Origin: Bacillus sp. CH30_1T
GTDB lineage: Bacteria > Bacillota > Bacilli > Bacillales > Bacillaceae_B
Assembly: GCF_008364765.1 (NCBI RefSeq)
Contig: NZ_VTUY01000009.1
Location: forward strand, 1 to 64,000
Direction: 5' to 3'
Length of the DNA: 64,000 bases
Part shown: piece after piece, positions 32,580 to 41,080 of the stretch
How positions within the stretch are numbered: the first letter of the stretch is position 1
Layout of the letters: the number at the start of each line of letters is the position of its first letter
Program-made: the position numbers and the translations under genes
The notes under the pieces: model-generated
Told to the model about the DNA's origin: nothing
Seen by the model: only the letters and a program-made list of their open reading frames with translations
Database searches by the model: none

Positions 32580-34319
32580 ATGAACTTATTAAAAACAACT
32601 CTAAATCATTTTAAGCCTTATTGGCGGAAGCTATTAGTGGCTCTTGTGTTTTCCATCATCGGCGGGCTCTTTACGATCGTGCCATCGATTCTAGTGAAGC
32701 GGTTGGTGGATGATGTGATTGTTGGTGGGGACTTGAATTTCTTAGTCTGGGTCGTGGCCGGGATTCTCGGTGCGTACTTAGGAAAGTCCCTGTTTGAAAC
32801 GATGCAGGAATATGTGCAGGTGAAAATCGGGCTCGATGTGATTACAGATATGCAGATCCGTGCGTTCAGAAAGCTACACCGGACTCCGATGTCGTTCTTT
32901 TCAAAGACACCGAGGGGAGATATGCTATTCCGTCTGACTCATGATGTGGAATCGATCCAGAATCTGAACAATACGGTTGTTCCCCGTATCCTCCAGCAGG
33001 TTGTAGGTGCAATTGCGGCCTTTTCCACGGTGTTTGTTTTATTCTGGCCTGCTGCCATCGTGATGTTTGCCGTATTTGCGATTTATATCGTTCCTTCTTT
33101 TACATTGGGGAAGAAGATGCGAAAGATGAGCGCGGTCCAGCGTGAGATGAGTGCTGATATGTATCAGCATCTGCAGGAAAGCATTGAGAGTGTGAGATTG
33201 GTGCGGACTTATCAGACACAGGATGTAGAAGTGGGAACCCAAGAGAAGAAGCTCTCGGATTGGAAGCAGTTCTCGATTCGGGCGGCCCTCATCGGGAAGG
33301 TGAATTGGCGCTTGGGGAACCTATTCAATATCGCAGCTCCTGGTGTCGTTATGCTGATCGGTGGATGGGCGATTTGGGACGGGACGATCACGGTCGGAAC
33401 CCTCGTTGCGTGCCTGAGCTTCATCCCCATCATGTTTCTGCCGGTCAGGTCCATGGCGGAGCATGCCTTGACGATTCAGCAGGCGATTCCGGCCCTGCAG
33501 CGAATTTATGAATATTTTGATCTGCCGGAAGAACATGAGGAGAAACTTCCTTCTTTTGGTCCGGTAAAAGGAAAGATTGACTTGGAGAATCTATGGTTTT
33601 CGTATCCTGGAAGTGATAAGCCGGTCTTGAAAGGTGTTTCCTTATCATTGAATCAGGGGAATCACATCGGGATCGTCGGTACGAGCGGCGGAGGAAAAAG
33701 TACCCTGGTCCAGCTTTTATTGGGGCTGTATGAACCTCAGCAGGGCTCCGTGATGATCGATGATAAGAATCTATTAGAATACAACCGGAACAGCTTTCGC
33801 CAGCAGGTTGGGGTGGTGTCTCAGGAAACCTTCCTATTGAATAGCACGCTCCGGCAAAATCTGTTGTACGGAAAAACAGACGCAACAATGGAGGAATTGG
33901 AGAGGGCTGTGGAAGCTGCGGGCTTGAAGGAATTGATTGATTCCCTGGACGAGCGATATGAAACGCTCGTCGGGGAGCGGGGCTTGAAGCTTTCAGGTGG
34001 TCAACGACAGCGCGTGGCCCTTGCCCGGGCGATCTTGAGACAGCCGCCTGTGCTGATCTTCGATGAAGCGACTTCTTCCCTGGACGGGGAAACGGAAGAA
34101 CGGGTGCAGGCATCCTTAGAGAAGCTGATTCCGGGCCGGACGACGATCACGATCGCCCACCGTCTCGTCACGGTGAGGAATGCCGATGTGATCATCCTTC
34201 TCGATCAGGGAGTGGTGGCTGAAAAAGGAACGCATGAAGAGCTGCTCCTCATGAGGGGCAAGTATTATGAATTATACAAAGCCCAATACAGCGAGCTTGA
34301 AAAGGAGATGATCGGATGA
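32580..34319 (+). CDS. ABC exporter half-transporter (permease-ATPase), first subunit
   Basis: A 579-residue fusion of six transmembrane helices (residues 1-310) and an ABC ATPase. Walker A is GTSGGGKST, the signature is KLSGGQRQRVALARA, Walker B is VLIFDEATSSLDG with the catalytic Glu, and the switch His is in TIAHRLVTV. It resembles multidrug or lipid exporters of the YfiB/YfiC and BmrCD kind. ATG 32580 follows GTGAGGGGGTC. Five extra upstream codons have no site of their own. The last four bases overlap the start of the partner gene, implying a heterodimer. Confidence 0.88.
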   Translation: MNLLKTTLNHFKPYWRKLLVALVFSIIGGLFTIVPSILVKRLVDDVIVGGDLNFLVWVVAGILGAYLGKSLFETMQEYVQVKIGLDVITDMQIRAFRKLHRTPMSFFSKTPRGDMLFRLTHDVESIQNLNNTVVPRILQQVVGAIAAFSTVFVLFWPAAIVMFAVFAIYIVPSFTLGKKMRKMSAVQREMSADMYQHLQESIESVRLVRTYQTQDVEVGTQEKKLSDWKQFSIRAALIGKVNWRLGNLFNIAAPGVVMLIGGWAIWDGTITVGTLVACLSFIPIMFLPVRSMAEHALTIQQAIPALQRIYEYFDLPEEHEEKLPSFGPVKGKIDLENLWFSYPGSDKPVLKGVSLSLNQGNHIGIVGTSGGGKSTLVQLLLGLYEPQQGSVMIDDKNLLEYNRNSFRQQVGVVSQETFLLNSTLRQNLLYGKTDATMEELERAVEAAGLKELIDSLDERYETLVGERGLKLSGGQRQRVALARAILRQPPVLIFDEATSSLDGETEERVQASLEKLIPGRTTITIAHRLVTVRNADVIILLDQGVVAEKGTHEELLLMRGKYYELYKAQYSELEKEMIG

Positions 34320-36094
34320 CAACCACCCAAGTGAAGAATCGTGACGGACGAAGGGTGCTTAGCTTCCTTCGTCCCTATAAAAAGTGGGTAATAGCAGACT
34401 CCATCGTCATTGCGATCAGTCAGGTATTCTCTGCCCTGATCCCGACACTCGCCCTCAGCTGGCTAGTGGATACGATCCTCCCGAATGAAAACTATAATTG
34501 GCTTTGGGGTCTCATGTGGCTCCTAATATTATCAGCGGTATTGGATCTTGTTATGATGGTGATCGACGAATATTTCTGTCACCAAACCGCGAAGACTGTG
34601 ACGAATTGGCAGAAGTTGAGGTTGTTCCGTCATCTGCAGATCATCCCGTATTCGTTTTATCACCATAATTCCACAGGGGAAATGCTTGCGAGGGTGTCGG
34701 ATGATCCGGATACGCTCCATAATTTCCTGGCGTGGGAAGGCTCGACGTTCATGGCGAGCGTGCAGGGTGTCTTCATTTACAGCCTGGTGTTGTTATGGAT
34801 TCATCCTTACTTGATGATTACTAGTGCTGTCCTTGGCGTGATTTTCTATTGGACTTCTAATTATGTGGGGGCAAGAACAAGGTCTGCTTCTGCTGATGCA
34901 AGAAAAGAAGCGTCGAGATACCTGGAGAGATTAAGAGAATCGGTGACGGGGATTCACCTGTCGCGTGTGATGGGTGTCTCTGAAAGTGAAGTGGAAAGTG
35001 TCATCTCCATCCGGGATACCTTCGTTCAGCACTCGGTCAAGGAACTAAAAGCAAGAATGCAGTCGGTGGTGGTGATTGCTAGTTACAACGGATTCGCTTT
35101 GGGGCTTGTGTACTTAATCAGTACTCTATTGATATGGAATCAAGGTCTGACGAGCGGACAGATGCTGACGGCCGGAGGACTCGTGACCATTGCGGCGAAT
35201 GAAATGCAGAAACTGCTCCGGAACTGGCTTTCTGTCAGGAGGACAGGGCCGGCACTGGATCGTTCTGAAATCCTGCTTTCTGAGGAAGTTTCTGAAGCCG
35301 AGGTTTCAGAAGGATTGCGTGGTGAACGGGCAAGCGGGAGCATCCGCCTCCAGGACGTGGCATTTGCTTATCCGGGGAAGGAAGAAAATGTGTTAAAAGG
35401 CGTGTCATTTTCCATTGGTGCCGGGGAGAAATGTGCATTGGTCGGTCCGAGTGGGTCGGGAAAATCGACGATAGTCGATCTGCTATTTAAGCTCTACGAT
35501 ACAGGAGTCGGACGAATTGAAGTCGACGGCAAGGATATCCGGGAATGGGATACAGCGTGGCTCCGTTCGCAAATGGCCATTGTGACCCAGGATGTGATGC
35601 TAAGAAGCGGGACACTCGCAGAAAACCTGCGCATCGGAAAGCGGGAAGCGACGGATGAAGAGCTCTTGAAAGCAATGGAAGATAGCGGCTTGGGCGAACT
35701 CATGGACACCCTGCCGGACGGACTCAATACCGCAGTCGGGGAGAGGGGAAGCCTGCTATCAGGAGGGCAGAAACAGCGTTTATCGCTGGCTAGAGCGCTC
35801 TTAAAGGACGCTCCGATTTTGATTCTTGATGAAGCGAGTTCGGCACTGGATCCAATCACAGAAACCAAGATCAACGAAGCGGTGATGAAAGCAGGGAAGA
35901 ATCAAACAATCATCATCGTTTCCCATCGATTATCAACGGTTCTTTCTGCGGATAAAATTGTGGTGCTGGAGGATGGAAGGATTGTGGAAGAAGGAAAACA
36001 TGCGGATTTGCTTCTGAATCAAACAGGAGTGTATTCAAGACTGTTTGGCAGGGAAGCTGAAATTGGCGGGAAGACGATTGATCATGTGTCGTAA
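34316..36094 (+). CDS. ABC exporter half-transporter (permease-ATPase), second subunit
   Basis: A 592-residue partner with the same layout: six helices up to about residue 310, then Walker A GPSGSGKST, signature LLSGGQKQRLSLARALL, Walker B ILILDEASSALDP, and switch VSHRLSTV. The catalytic Glu after Walker B is present in both subunits, whereas many bacterial heterodimeric exporters have lost it in one. The ATGA overlap with the first subunit points to coupled translation and a two-gene operon. The substrate cannot be inferred. Confidence 0.88.
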   Translation: MTTTQVKNRDGRRVLSFLRPYKKWVIADSIVIAISQVFSALIPTLALSWLVDTILPNENYNWLWGLMWLLILSAVLDLVMMVIDEYFCHQTAKTVTNWQKLRLFRHLQIIPYSFYHHNSTGEMLARVSDDPDTLHNFLAWEGSTFMASVQGVFIYSLVLLWIHPYLMITSAVLGVIFYWTSNYVGARTRSASADARKEASRYLERLRESVTGIHLSRVMGVSESEVESVISIRDTFVQHSVKELKARMQSVVVIASYNGFALGLVYLISTLLIWNQGLTSGQMLTAGGLVTIAANEMQKLLRNWLSVRRTGPALDRSEILLSEEVSEAEVSEGLRGERASGSIRLQDVAFAYPGKEENVLKGVSFSIGAGEKCALVGPSGSGKSTIVDLLFKLYDTGVGRIEVDGKDIREWDTAWLRSQMAIVTQDVMLRSGTLAENLRIGKREATDEELLKAMEDSGLGELMDTLPDGLNTAVGERGSLLSGGQKQRLSLARALLKDAPILILDEASSALDPITETKINEAVMKAGKNQTIIIVSHRLSTVLSADKIVVLEDGRIVEEGKHADLLLNQTGVYSRLFGREAEIGGKTIDHVS

Positions 36095-36101
36095 AGGGAC
36101 G

Positions 36102-36242
36102 ATGGAAGGGAACCACACGATTCCTCATAGGTTAGACATGATGCGGGAGCAGGAAAAAAACGTACTCCGGCAAATGGAAGATACGAAAGTAAATCTAAAG
36201 AAAATAAATCGGAAAATTAAAAGGTATGAAAGTGAAATCTAG
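36102..36242 (+). CDS. 46-residue coiled-coil ORF resembling a MerR C-terminus
   Basis: A small ORF seven bases after the exporter gene. Its product (RLDMMREQEKNVLRQMEDTK and following KINRKIKRYES) has the heptad pattern and closing K-I-x-x-Y-E of the dimerisation helix at the end of MerR-type regulators. It lacks a DNA-binding domain. It may be the stump of a lost regulator for the exporter or an independent small protein. AAGGGACG upstream is a weak ribosome-binding site. Confidence 0.4.
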   Translation: MEGNHTIPHRLDMMREQEKNVLRQMEDTKVNLKKINRKIKRYESEI

Positions 36243-36250
36243 TAGGTGAA

Positions 36251-36288
36251 AAACCCGACTCCTGGTTAAAGCAGAAGTCGGGTTTTTA
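36251..36288 (+). terminator. terminator after the ABC exporter operon
   Basis: AAACCCGACT (36251-36260) pairs perfectly with AGTCGGGTTT (36276-36285), with T residues following. Confidence 0.85.
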
Positions 36289-36416
36289 CTTTAAAAGGTC
36301 GAAAGAAACGCAGGAACTGTATCACGCCTTGGTCTCCAATAGGAGGATTTTTGAGACGTTTTATCGAATTATTAAACATCGCATAGTTAGAAATATCTAT
36401 TTATTGGAGGATCCAT

Positions 36417-36833
36417 ATGAAACAGTATGAAATGCTGCCTAATACAACCCCGACCCTGGATGAATACGTAACCTTATGCTCAAGTGTAGGATGGAAAGAA
36501 TATATGAATTTTGACGTTGCCGAGGCCTCGCTGGCTCATTCGGTTTACTCTGTCATGGTGAAGGACCGGAATGAAGTGATCGGGATGGGAAGGATCGTAG
36601 GAGATGGTGCTATTTATTTCTACATTCAGGACGTGGTGGTCCGTCCCGACTATCAATATAAGGGAATCGGGAAGGAAATCATGGATGACTTGATGCGCTA
36701 CATCAAAGAACACGCCCCCAGTAAGGCCTTCGTGGGGTTGTTCGCTTCAGAAGGAAAGGAAGCTTTCTATGAAAAATACGATTTCAAGGATTACTCACCG
36801 AATATGACAGGGATGTTTAAAGTGAATCCATAA
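36417..36833 (+). CDS. GNAT-family N-acetyltransferase
   Basis: A 138-residue Gcn5-related acetyltransferase. The acetyl-CoA-binding strand and loop are IQDVVVRPDYQYKGIGKEIM, matching the R/Q-x-x-G-x-G/A motif, and the fold ends with FYEKYDFKDYSPNMTGMFKV. Such short stand-alone GNATs acetylate small molecules or peptides. The substrate is unknown. ATG 36417 follows TTGGAGGATCC. The stop codon is directly followed by one arm of the GGGACGGACC repeat. Confidence 0.88.
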   Translation: MKQYEMLPNTTPTLDEYVTLCSSVGWKEYMNFDVAEASLAHSVYSVMVKDRNEVIGMGRIVGDGAIYFYIQDVVVRPDYQYKGIGKEIMDDLMRYIKEHAPSKAFVGLFASEGKEAFYEKYDFKDYSPNMTGMFKVNP

Positions 36834-36847
36834 GAGGGACGGACCTC
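36834..36847 (+). repeat. single arm of the GAGGGACGGACCT repeat
   Basis: GAGGGACGGACCTC begins at the base after the GNAT stop. No complementary arm follows within 60 bases, so this copy cannot form the hairpin seen at the other four sites. Confidence 0.6.
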
Positions 36848-36887
36848 ATCTGCATTCGACCAAAGACCTGAAATTTTGGAGGCTTAC

Positions 36888-38168
36888 ATGATGAACCATT
36901 CAGCGTTATTTAACGGATTACTGATCAACCTCCTTGTCATTCTGATCATTGTCTTATTAGTAAACTTCTATCATTTATCGAAGCATAGTTTGAATAAAGC
37001 TCATATGGGGCCCTTCCAAGTTTTTCTCACCAATATGGTGCTGATCATTCTGAGTGTGTTGCTATCGCACCAATTACATAGTGGTTTCCTTTATGATTTA
37101 CGTTTCATTCCTTTTTTAATTGGCGGGATATACGGGGGAAGAAAGGTCCTGCTAGGATTGGCCGTCACGATGATCGCCGTCCGGGTCCCGTTTATGGGGC
37201 ATGGATTGATTGTCACGATCCTCCTCACAGTCCTATCAAGTGTTGTAATCTACTATTTGTCTCCGAAACTATCTGAAAAGCCGTGGAGGATCAGAGTGTA
37301 CTGGTTTACCCTCTTTTCCTTCTGTTACTCGATTCTTGGCCAACTGATCCCTTCGTTGTTCTTTGATTTTAAGGATTATCTGGCGTTCGTTATTTATTCT
37401 GGAGTTCTGACGGTATCTACCTTCCTTGTCTTGTATCTTTGTGAGATGATCAGGCTCACCGTGATTCTTCAATTGGAATCCATTAAATATGAAAAGATGC
37501 AGGTCGTCAGCCACCTGGCAGCAAGCATCAGTCATGAGATCAGAAACCCCTTGACGACGGTCAAAGGCTTTCTGCAATTAATCAATGAAGATCCAGCAAA
37601 TCCTTCGACCAATATCGAATTATCGAAAGTGGCTGTCAGTGAAATCGACCGGGCGACGGAAGTGATCAATCATTATTTATCCTTTGCCAAGCCCCATCCG
37701 GAAGAAGATACGAAGCTGGATGTGACCATGGAAATCATGCGATCAAAAGACATCATCATGCCCCTTGCCCTCAAAAAAGGAGTAACGATGGATGTCGAAT
37801 TATCTCATACTCATACCATAATGGGGGACTCCAACAAGCTTCAGCAAGTCCTCATCAATGTTCTGAAAAATGGCATCGAAGCAATGGAGTCAGGCGGAGC
37901 ACTGAGTGTCATCAGCTATGAAGAAAGGGATCGGTTGTTGATTGCGATCAACGACACGGGGATCGGGATGACCCATGAACAAGTCACCCGCCTTGGCGAG
38001 CCCTACTTTTCCCTAAAAGGATCAAAAGGCACGGGTCTCGGTATGATGACAGTCTTTCAATTGGTTGATGCGATGAGTGGTACGGTAAACGTTCAAAGTA
38101 AGGAATATCAAGGTACGACGATCACTCTATCATTCCCTGTTGTACGGGATGAGGGACGGACCTCTTAG
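36888..38168 (+). CDS. KinB-like sensor histidine kinase (orphan)
   Basis: A 426-residue membrane kinase: about five or six N-terminal helices (residues 5-195, of the 5TMR-LYT type), then the phospho-acceptor helix HEIRNPLTTVKGFLQL, and an ATP-binding domain with NVLKNGIEAM (N box), NDTGIGM (G1) and GTGLGMMTV (G2). No response regulator is adjacent, so it probably feeds the sporulation phosphorelay like KinB. The start is ATG 36888 after TTGGAGGC. The last residues, EGRTS, and the stop are encoded by the first arm and loop of the GGGACGGACC hairpin. Confidence 0.87.
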   Translation: MMNHSALFNGLLINLLVILIIVLLVNFYHLSKHSLNKAHMGPFQVFLTNMVLIILSVLLSHQLHSGFLYDLRFIPFLIGGIYGGRKVLLGLAVTMIAVRVPFMGHGLIVTILLTVLSSVVIYYLSPKLSEKPWRIRVYWFTLFSFCYSILGQLIPSLFFDFKDYLAFVIYSGVLTVSTFLVLYLCEMIRLTVILQLESIKYEKMQVVSHLAASISHEIRNPLTTVKGFLQLINEDPANPSTNIELSKVAVSEIDRATEVINHYLSFAKPHPEEDTKLDVTMEIMRSKDIIMPLALKKGVTMDVELSHTHTIMGDSNKLQQVLINVLKNGIEAMESGGALSVISYEERDRLLIAINDTGIGMTHEQVTRLGEPYFSLKGSKGTGLGMMTVFQLVDAMSGTVNVQSKEYQGTTITLSFPVVRDEGRTS

Positions 38169-38181
38169 AGGTCCGTCCCTC
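38151..38181. repeat. GGGACGGACC hairpin shared by two convergent gene ends
   Basis: GAGGGACGGACCTC (38151-38164), TTA, and the exact complement (38168-38181). The kinase stop TAG (38166-38168) and the hydro-lyase stop (38180-38182 on the minus strand) both fall in it, 11 bases apart. It probably also ends transcription, though neither side has a long T run. Confidence 0.8.
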
Positions 38182-38956
38182 ATTTTCCTTCCTTCAGATA
38201 CTCCTCATTGCTCCAGTCCGTGACGAACATATGTCCGGGGGCATGGGTCATTATGAAGGGGATCTTTGCATGTAGGGCCACTGCTTGAGGTGTCACGCCG
38301 CAAGCCCAGAACATCGGTGTTTCTCCATCCTTGATGCCGACAAAATCACCATAATCGGGCCGGGTGATATCCCCGATGCCGATTTCTGTCGGGTCACCGA
38401 TATGGACAGGAGCCCCGTGCATTTTAGGGAATAATGAGGTGATATCTGCTGCTTTTTGTACCAGATGATTAGGGACCGGCCTCATGGAAACGACCATTGG
38501 ACCTTGGAACACACCGGATTTCTCCGTCTGGATATTCGTCTTATACATGGCAACATTCTTATTCTCCTCGATATGCCGCAAAGGGATCTCTCCCTTGATC
38601 AGCTGACTTTCAAACGTGAAGCTGCACCCGATGAGAAAAGTGACGAAATCATCTCGCCATACATCATCTATCCGCGTTTTCTTTTCCACCAATTCACCAT
38701 GCTCATACACGTGATAGAGGGGGATATCCGTTCTGATGTCGGAACCTTTTCCATACGTCGATTCGAATTCACCAGCTTCCAGCACTTCGACAATCGGGCA
38801 GGATTTAGGATTCCGTGTGGTGAAAAGTAAAAAATCAAAGGCGTATTCCTTAGGCAGGACGACTAGATTGGTCTGGACATAATCCTGGCACACACCGGAC
38901 GTATGGGATTGGTGCTCCCCATTTCGGATGCGGTTTCTTAGTTCTGACGGTAACAT
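38180..38956 (-). CDS. ycsI: YcsI-type putative hydro-lyase (DUF1445)
   Basis: A 258-residue soluble protein of the DUF1445 / D-glutamate cyclase-related family, annotated as putative hydro-lyases. Typical family segments are SHTSGVCQDYVQTNLVVLP at the N-terminus, FLIGCSFTFESQL, VSMRPVPNHLVQKA, and the Cys-bearing FWACGVTPQAVAL with FIMTHAPGHMFVTDW near the end. The physiological substrate is not settled. ATG 38956 lies after a GAAAGGAAGC stretch. The gene converges on the KinB-like kinase and shares the repeat hairpin at its end. Confidence 0.88.
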   Translation of the reverse strand: MLPSELRNRIRNGEHQSHTSGVCQDYVQTNLVVLPKEYAFDFLLFTTRNPKSCPIVEVLEAGEFESTYGKGSDIRTDIPLYHVYEHGELVEKKTRIDDVWRDDFVTFLIGCSFTFESQLIKGEIPLRHIEENKNVAMYKTNIQTEKSGVFQGPMVVSMRPVPNHLVQKAADITSLFPKMHGAPVHIGDPTEIGIGDITRPDYGDFVGIKDGETPMFWACGVTPQAVALHAKIPFIMTHAPGHMFVTDWSNEEYLKEGK

Positions 38957-39077
38957 GGATTCAGCTTCCTTTCTTTGTTGATCGAATTTTCTCTATTTTA
39001 ACACAGGAGGTCCATCGATAATGAAGTCGTTTCCTGAAAGGGACCAATTCTCCGGCTTCTCTTAATCAAATAAATCA

Positions 39078-39218
39078 TCAAATAGCCAAGGAATATCCTT
39101 GCACTCTAGGGGAGGATAAACGAAAAATCCACCTTTCGACCAAGAACAGTCCGAGAAAGGCGAAGATCCCGACCAGGAACGGAAAATACCAGCAGTGAAT
39201 GATGATCACCTCATTCAC
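39078..39218 (-). CDS. possible 46-residue single-helix membrane protein
   Basis: A minus-strand GTG frame whose product has one strong transmembrane helix (WYFPFLVGIFAFLGLFLV) followed by a basic stop-transfer segment. The ribosome-binding site is weak, and a second in-frame GTG lies three codons later. It is the only candidate gene in 38957-39367. The rest of that stretch shows nothing else I can support. Confidence 0.3.
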   Translation of the reverse strand: MNEVIIIHCWYFPFLVGIFAFLGLFLVERWIFRLSSPRVQGYSLAI

Positions 39219-39367
39219 TATATTTTTCCAAATCGATCCGCTGATTTACTATAGCCGGCTGATAGATTGTTAATCTCTTGAACGTCGATCCGTTCAAATA
39301 GGTATGTGCACACTTACCTGGCACTTACATAAGATATCTTGGTAAAAATCTGAAGGGAATGAGCAGC

Positions 39368-40282
39368 ATGTACAATGTTCCGATGACATATTCATATCAT
39401 CCTTATGCGAATCCAAACCCCATGGCAAGAACCGGGGAGGAAGCGAATCAGCCAATTGCTGAAATCCTTTTCGACGGAATCAGGGGAAAAGCGGCAACAG
39501 TCGATCTGTACAGCCGATTAGCCCATGCAGCCCCGAATCAATACCACCAGTATGAACTTCTTCAACTGATGGAAGACGAACAGCGTCACTGGTGGGAACT
39601 GACCAATCTATATACTTCGCTTACGGGAAGTCAGCCTGTTTACCAGGTTGAGAGTGTTCCATTCTGTTCTTACCAGGAGGGACTGCAGAGAGGATATGAA
39701 GCGGAATTGGCAGATTATGAACAGTTCCGTGTCGGATGCTTGCAGGCCCAGCATCAACCTGTGTATGAGGTGTTCGCGAATGCATGTAAGGATGAATGGG
39801 AGCATGCGAGGCGCTTGAGTGTGCTTGGGGCGGATGAGGACAGTCGGATGATATCGATGGATTTTGGTCCGTCACCGTTTGTCGTGGATATCGACGAGGC
39901 AACGGTTCAAATTGACACATTCCGCACCGCCATTTGGACGGGAGAGCATCTGCAAGTGACATTGATGAGTATTAATCCGGGAGAAGATATCGGGTTGGAA
40001 AATCATCCGAATCTGGATCAATTCCTGCGTCTGGAGCAAGGTCAGGGAATCGTCCGGATGGGAGACCGGCAGGATAACTTAACCTTTGAAAGAGAAGTGA
40101 AGGAAGATTATGCGATCGTGATCCCGGCTGGTACGTGGCATAATTTGATTAATACGGGTAATACGCCGATTAAACTTTATTCGATTTATGCTCCGCCTCA
40201 GCATCCTCGGGGGACGGTTCATGTGACGAAGGCGGATGCGGAGGCTGCCGAGGCAGGTCGCGGGTATTTTTATTCGGAATAG
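39368..40282 (+). CDS. ferritin-like / cupin fusion protein
   Basis: A 304-residue two-domain protein. Residues ~30-150 form a four-helix ferritin-like domain with candidate metal ligands in LMEDEQRHWWEL and KDEWEHARRL. Residues ~165-285 form a cupin barrel with HPNLDQFLRLEQGQG and the second motif IPAGTWHNLINTGNTPIKLY, of the mannose-6-phosphate-isomerase-like type. Both parts could bind iron or manganese. The function is unknown. I use ATG 39368, nine bases after GAAGGGA. ATG 39359 is too close. It is a single gene with a symmetrical terminator at 40416. Confidence 0.8.
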   Translation: MYNVPMTYSYHPYANPNPMARTGEEANQPIAEILFDGIRGKAATVDLYSRLAHAAPNQYHQYELLQLMEDEQRHWWELTNLYTSLTGSQPVYQVESVPFCSYQEGLQRGYEAELADYEQFRVGCLQAQHQPVYEVFANACKDEWEHARRLSVLGADEDSRMISMDFGPSPFVVDIDEATVQIDTFRTAIWTGEHLQVTLMSINPGEDIGLENHPNLDQFLRLEQGQGIVRMGDRQDNLTFEREVKEDYAIVIPAGTWHNLINTGNTPIKLYSIYAPPQHPRGTVHVTKADAEAAEAGRGYFYSE

Positions 40283-40415
40283 GGATTCATGTGAGAACGA
40301 GATTTGAACAGGGAAGGACGTTTTAAGGTGTAGATAGATAACCTGGTCTCATTCCTGATTCCACGGCCTTACCAGTTCCAATCAATAGATTAAAGACGAG
40401 GGATTATTGACAAAC

Positions 40416-40453
40416 AAACGCATTGAACTCGAGTTGAGCCCAATGCGTTTTTG
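40416..40453. terminator. bidirectional terminator
   Basis: AAACGCATTG (40416-40425) pairs with CAATGCGTTT (40441-40450), followed by T residues. It separates the converging cupin fusion and epimerase-like genes and can serve both. Confidence 0.85.
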
Positions 40454-40458
40454 TGTGG

Positions 40459-40884
40459 TTAGATATTTTCCCCATCCGGATAATCACAATACTCGATAAT
40501 CGTGCCTTCTGTATCAGCAGGATTCAAATAGATCAATCTTCTGCCATGCTTGTTGATGCGAAGACTATCCTCCAATGTGCGGATCCCCTTTAGCTTCAGT
40601 TCCTCGAGAGCGGCATCAAGGTCATACACACGATAGGCGATGTGATGGACCCCCTTACCTTTTTGCTTGATGAACCTGGCGATCGGGGACGTATCATTAT
40701 TCGTCGGCGCAAGTAATTCGGTTCTGGCGCCGTCCACCTCCATGATCGCAATCTCACTTTCGACACCCTTGGCATCACTTCTGTAGCGGTCGATCAGTTT
40801 AGCCCCGAGCACATTCTCGTAGAAGCGGATGGTATCTTCAATGTTTCTGACTGCTACCCCGATATGGTCGATTGTCTTTTTCAT
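40459..40884 (-). CDS. methylmalonyl-CoA epimerase-like VOC protein
   Basis: A 141-residue vicinal-oxygen-chelate protein. The layout IDHIGVAVRNIEDTIRFYEN, TELLAPTNNDTSPIARFIKQKGKGVHHIAY and the final TIIEYCDYP follows methylmalonyl-CoA epimerases, including the three metal ligands His, His and Glu in HIG, HHIA and IIEYC. No mutase subunits are nearby, so the role could instead be a related glyoxalase or lyase. The start is ATG 40884, seven bases after TAGGAGA. ATG 40890 abuts that site. It is a single gene. Confidence 0.75.
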   Translation of the reverse strand: MKKTIDHIGVAVRNIEDTIRFYENVLGAKLIDRYRSDAKGVESEIAIMEVDGARTELLAPTNNDTSPIARFIKQKGKGVHHIAYRVYDLDAALEELKLKGIRTLEDSLRINKHGRRLIYLNPADTEGTIIEYCDYPDGENI

Positions 40885-41023
40885 GGTCATTCTCCTAAAG
40901 TCTTATCAGTTTATGTGCTATCTTACCATATCCTTTCGATGACGTGAAAGAATCGGTTCGTCCCAGTGCTTTTTATTCGAAGTTTCGAATAGCAGTCAAC
41001 TGTGTTTTTTCTACAAAAGGATC

Positions 41024-41066
41024 AAAAGAAGCTAACAACCTATACTACGGGCCGTTAGCTTCTTTT
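41024..41066. terminator. bidirectional terminator
   Basis: AAAAGAAGCTAAC (41024-41036) pairs perfectly with GTTAGCTTCTTTT (41054-41066). It ends the YibE/YibF operon on the minus strand. Confidence 0.85.
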
Positions 41067-41080
41067 ATAAAAAGTTTTAT

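Noticed and set aside
33445-34113. Minus-strand frame of 222 codons opposite the ABC exporter gene
   Set aside because: Same reason: the plus strand encodes an unmistakable ABC ATPase, and the antisense product is Pro/Arg/Ser-rich without any motif.
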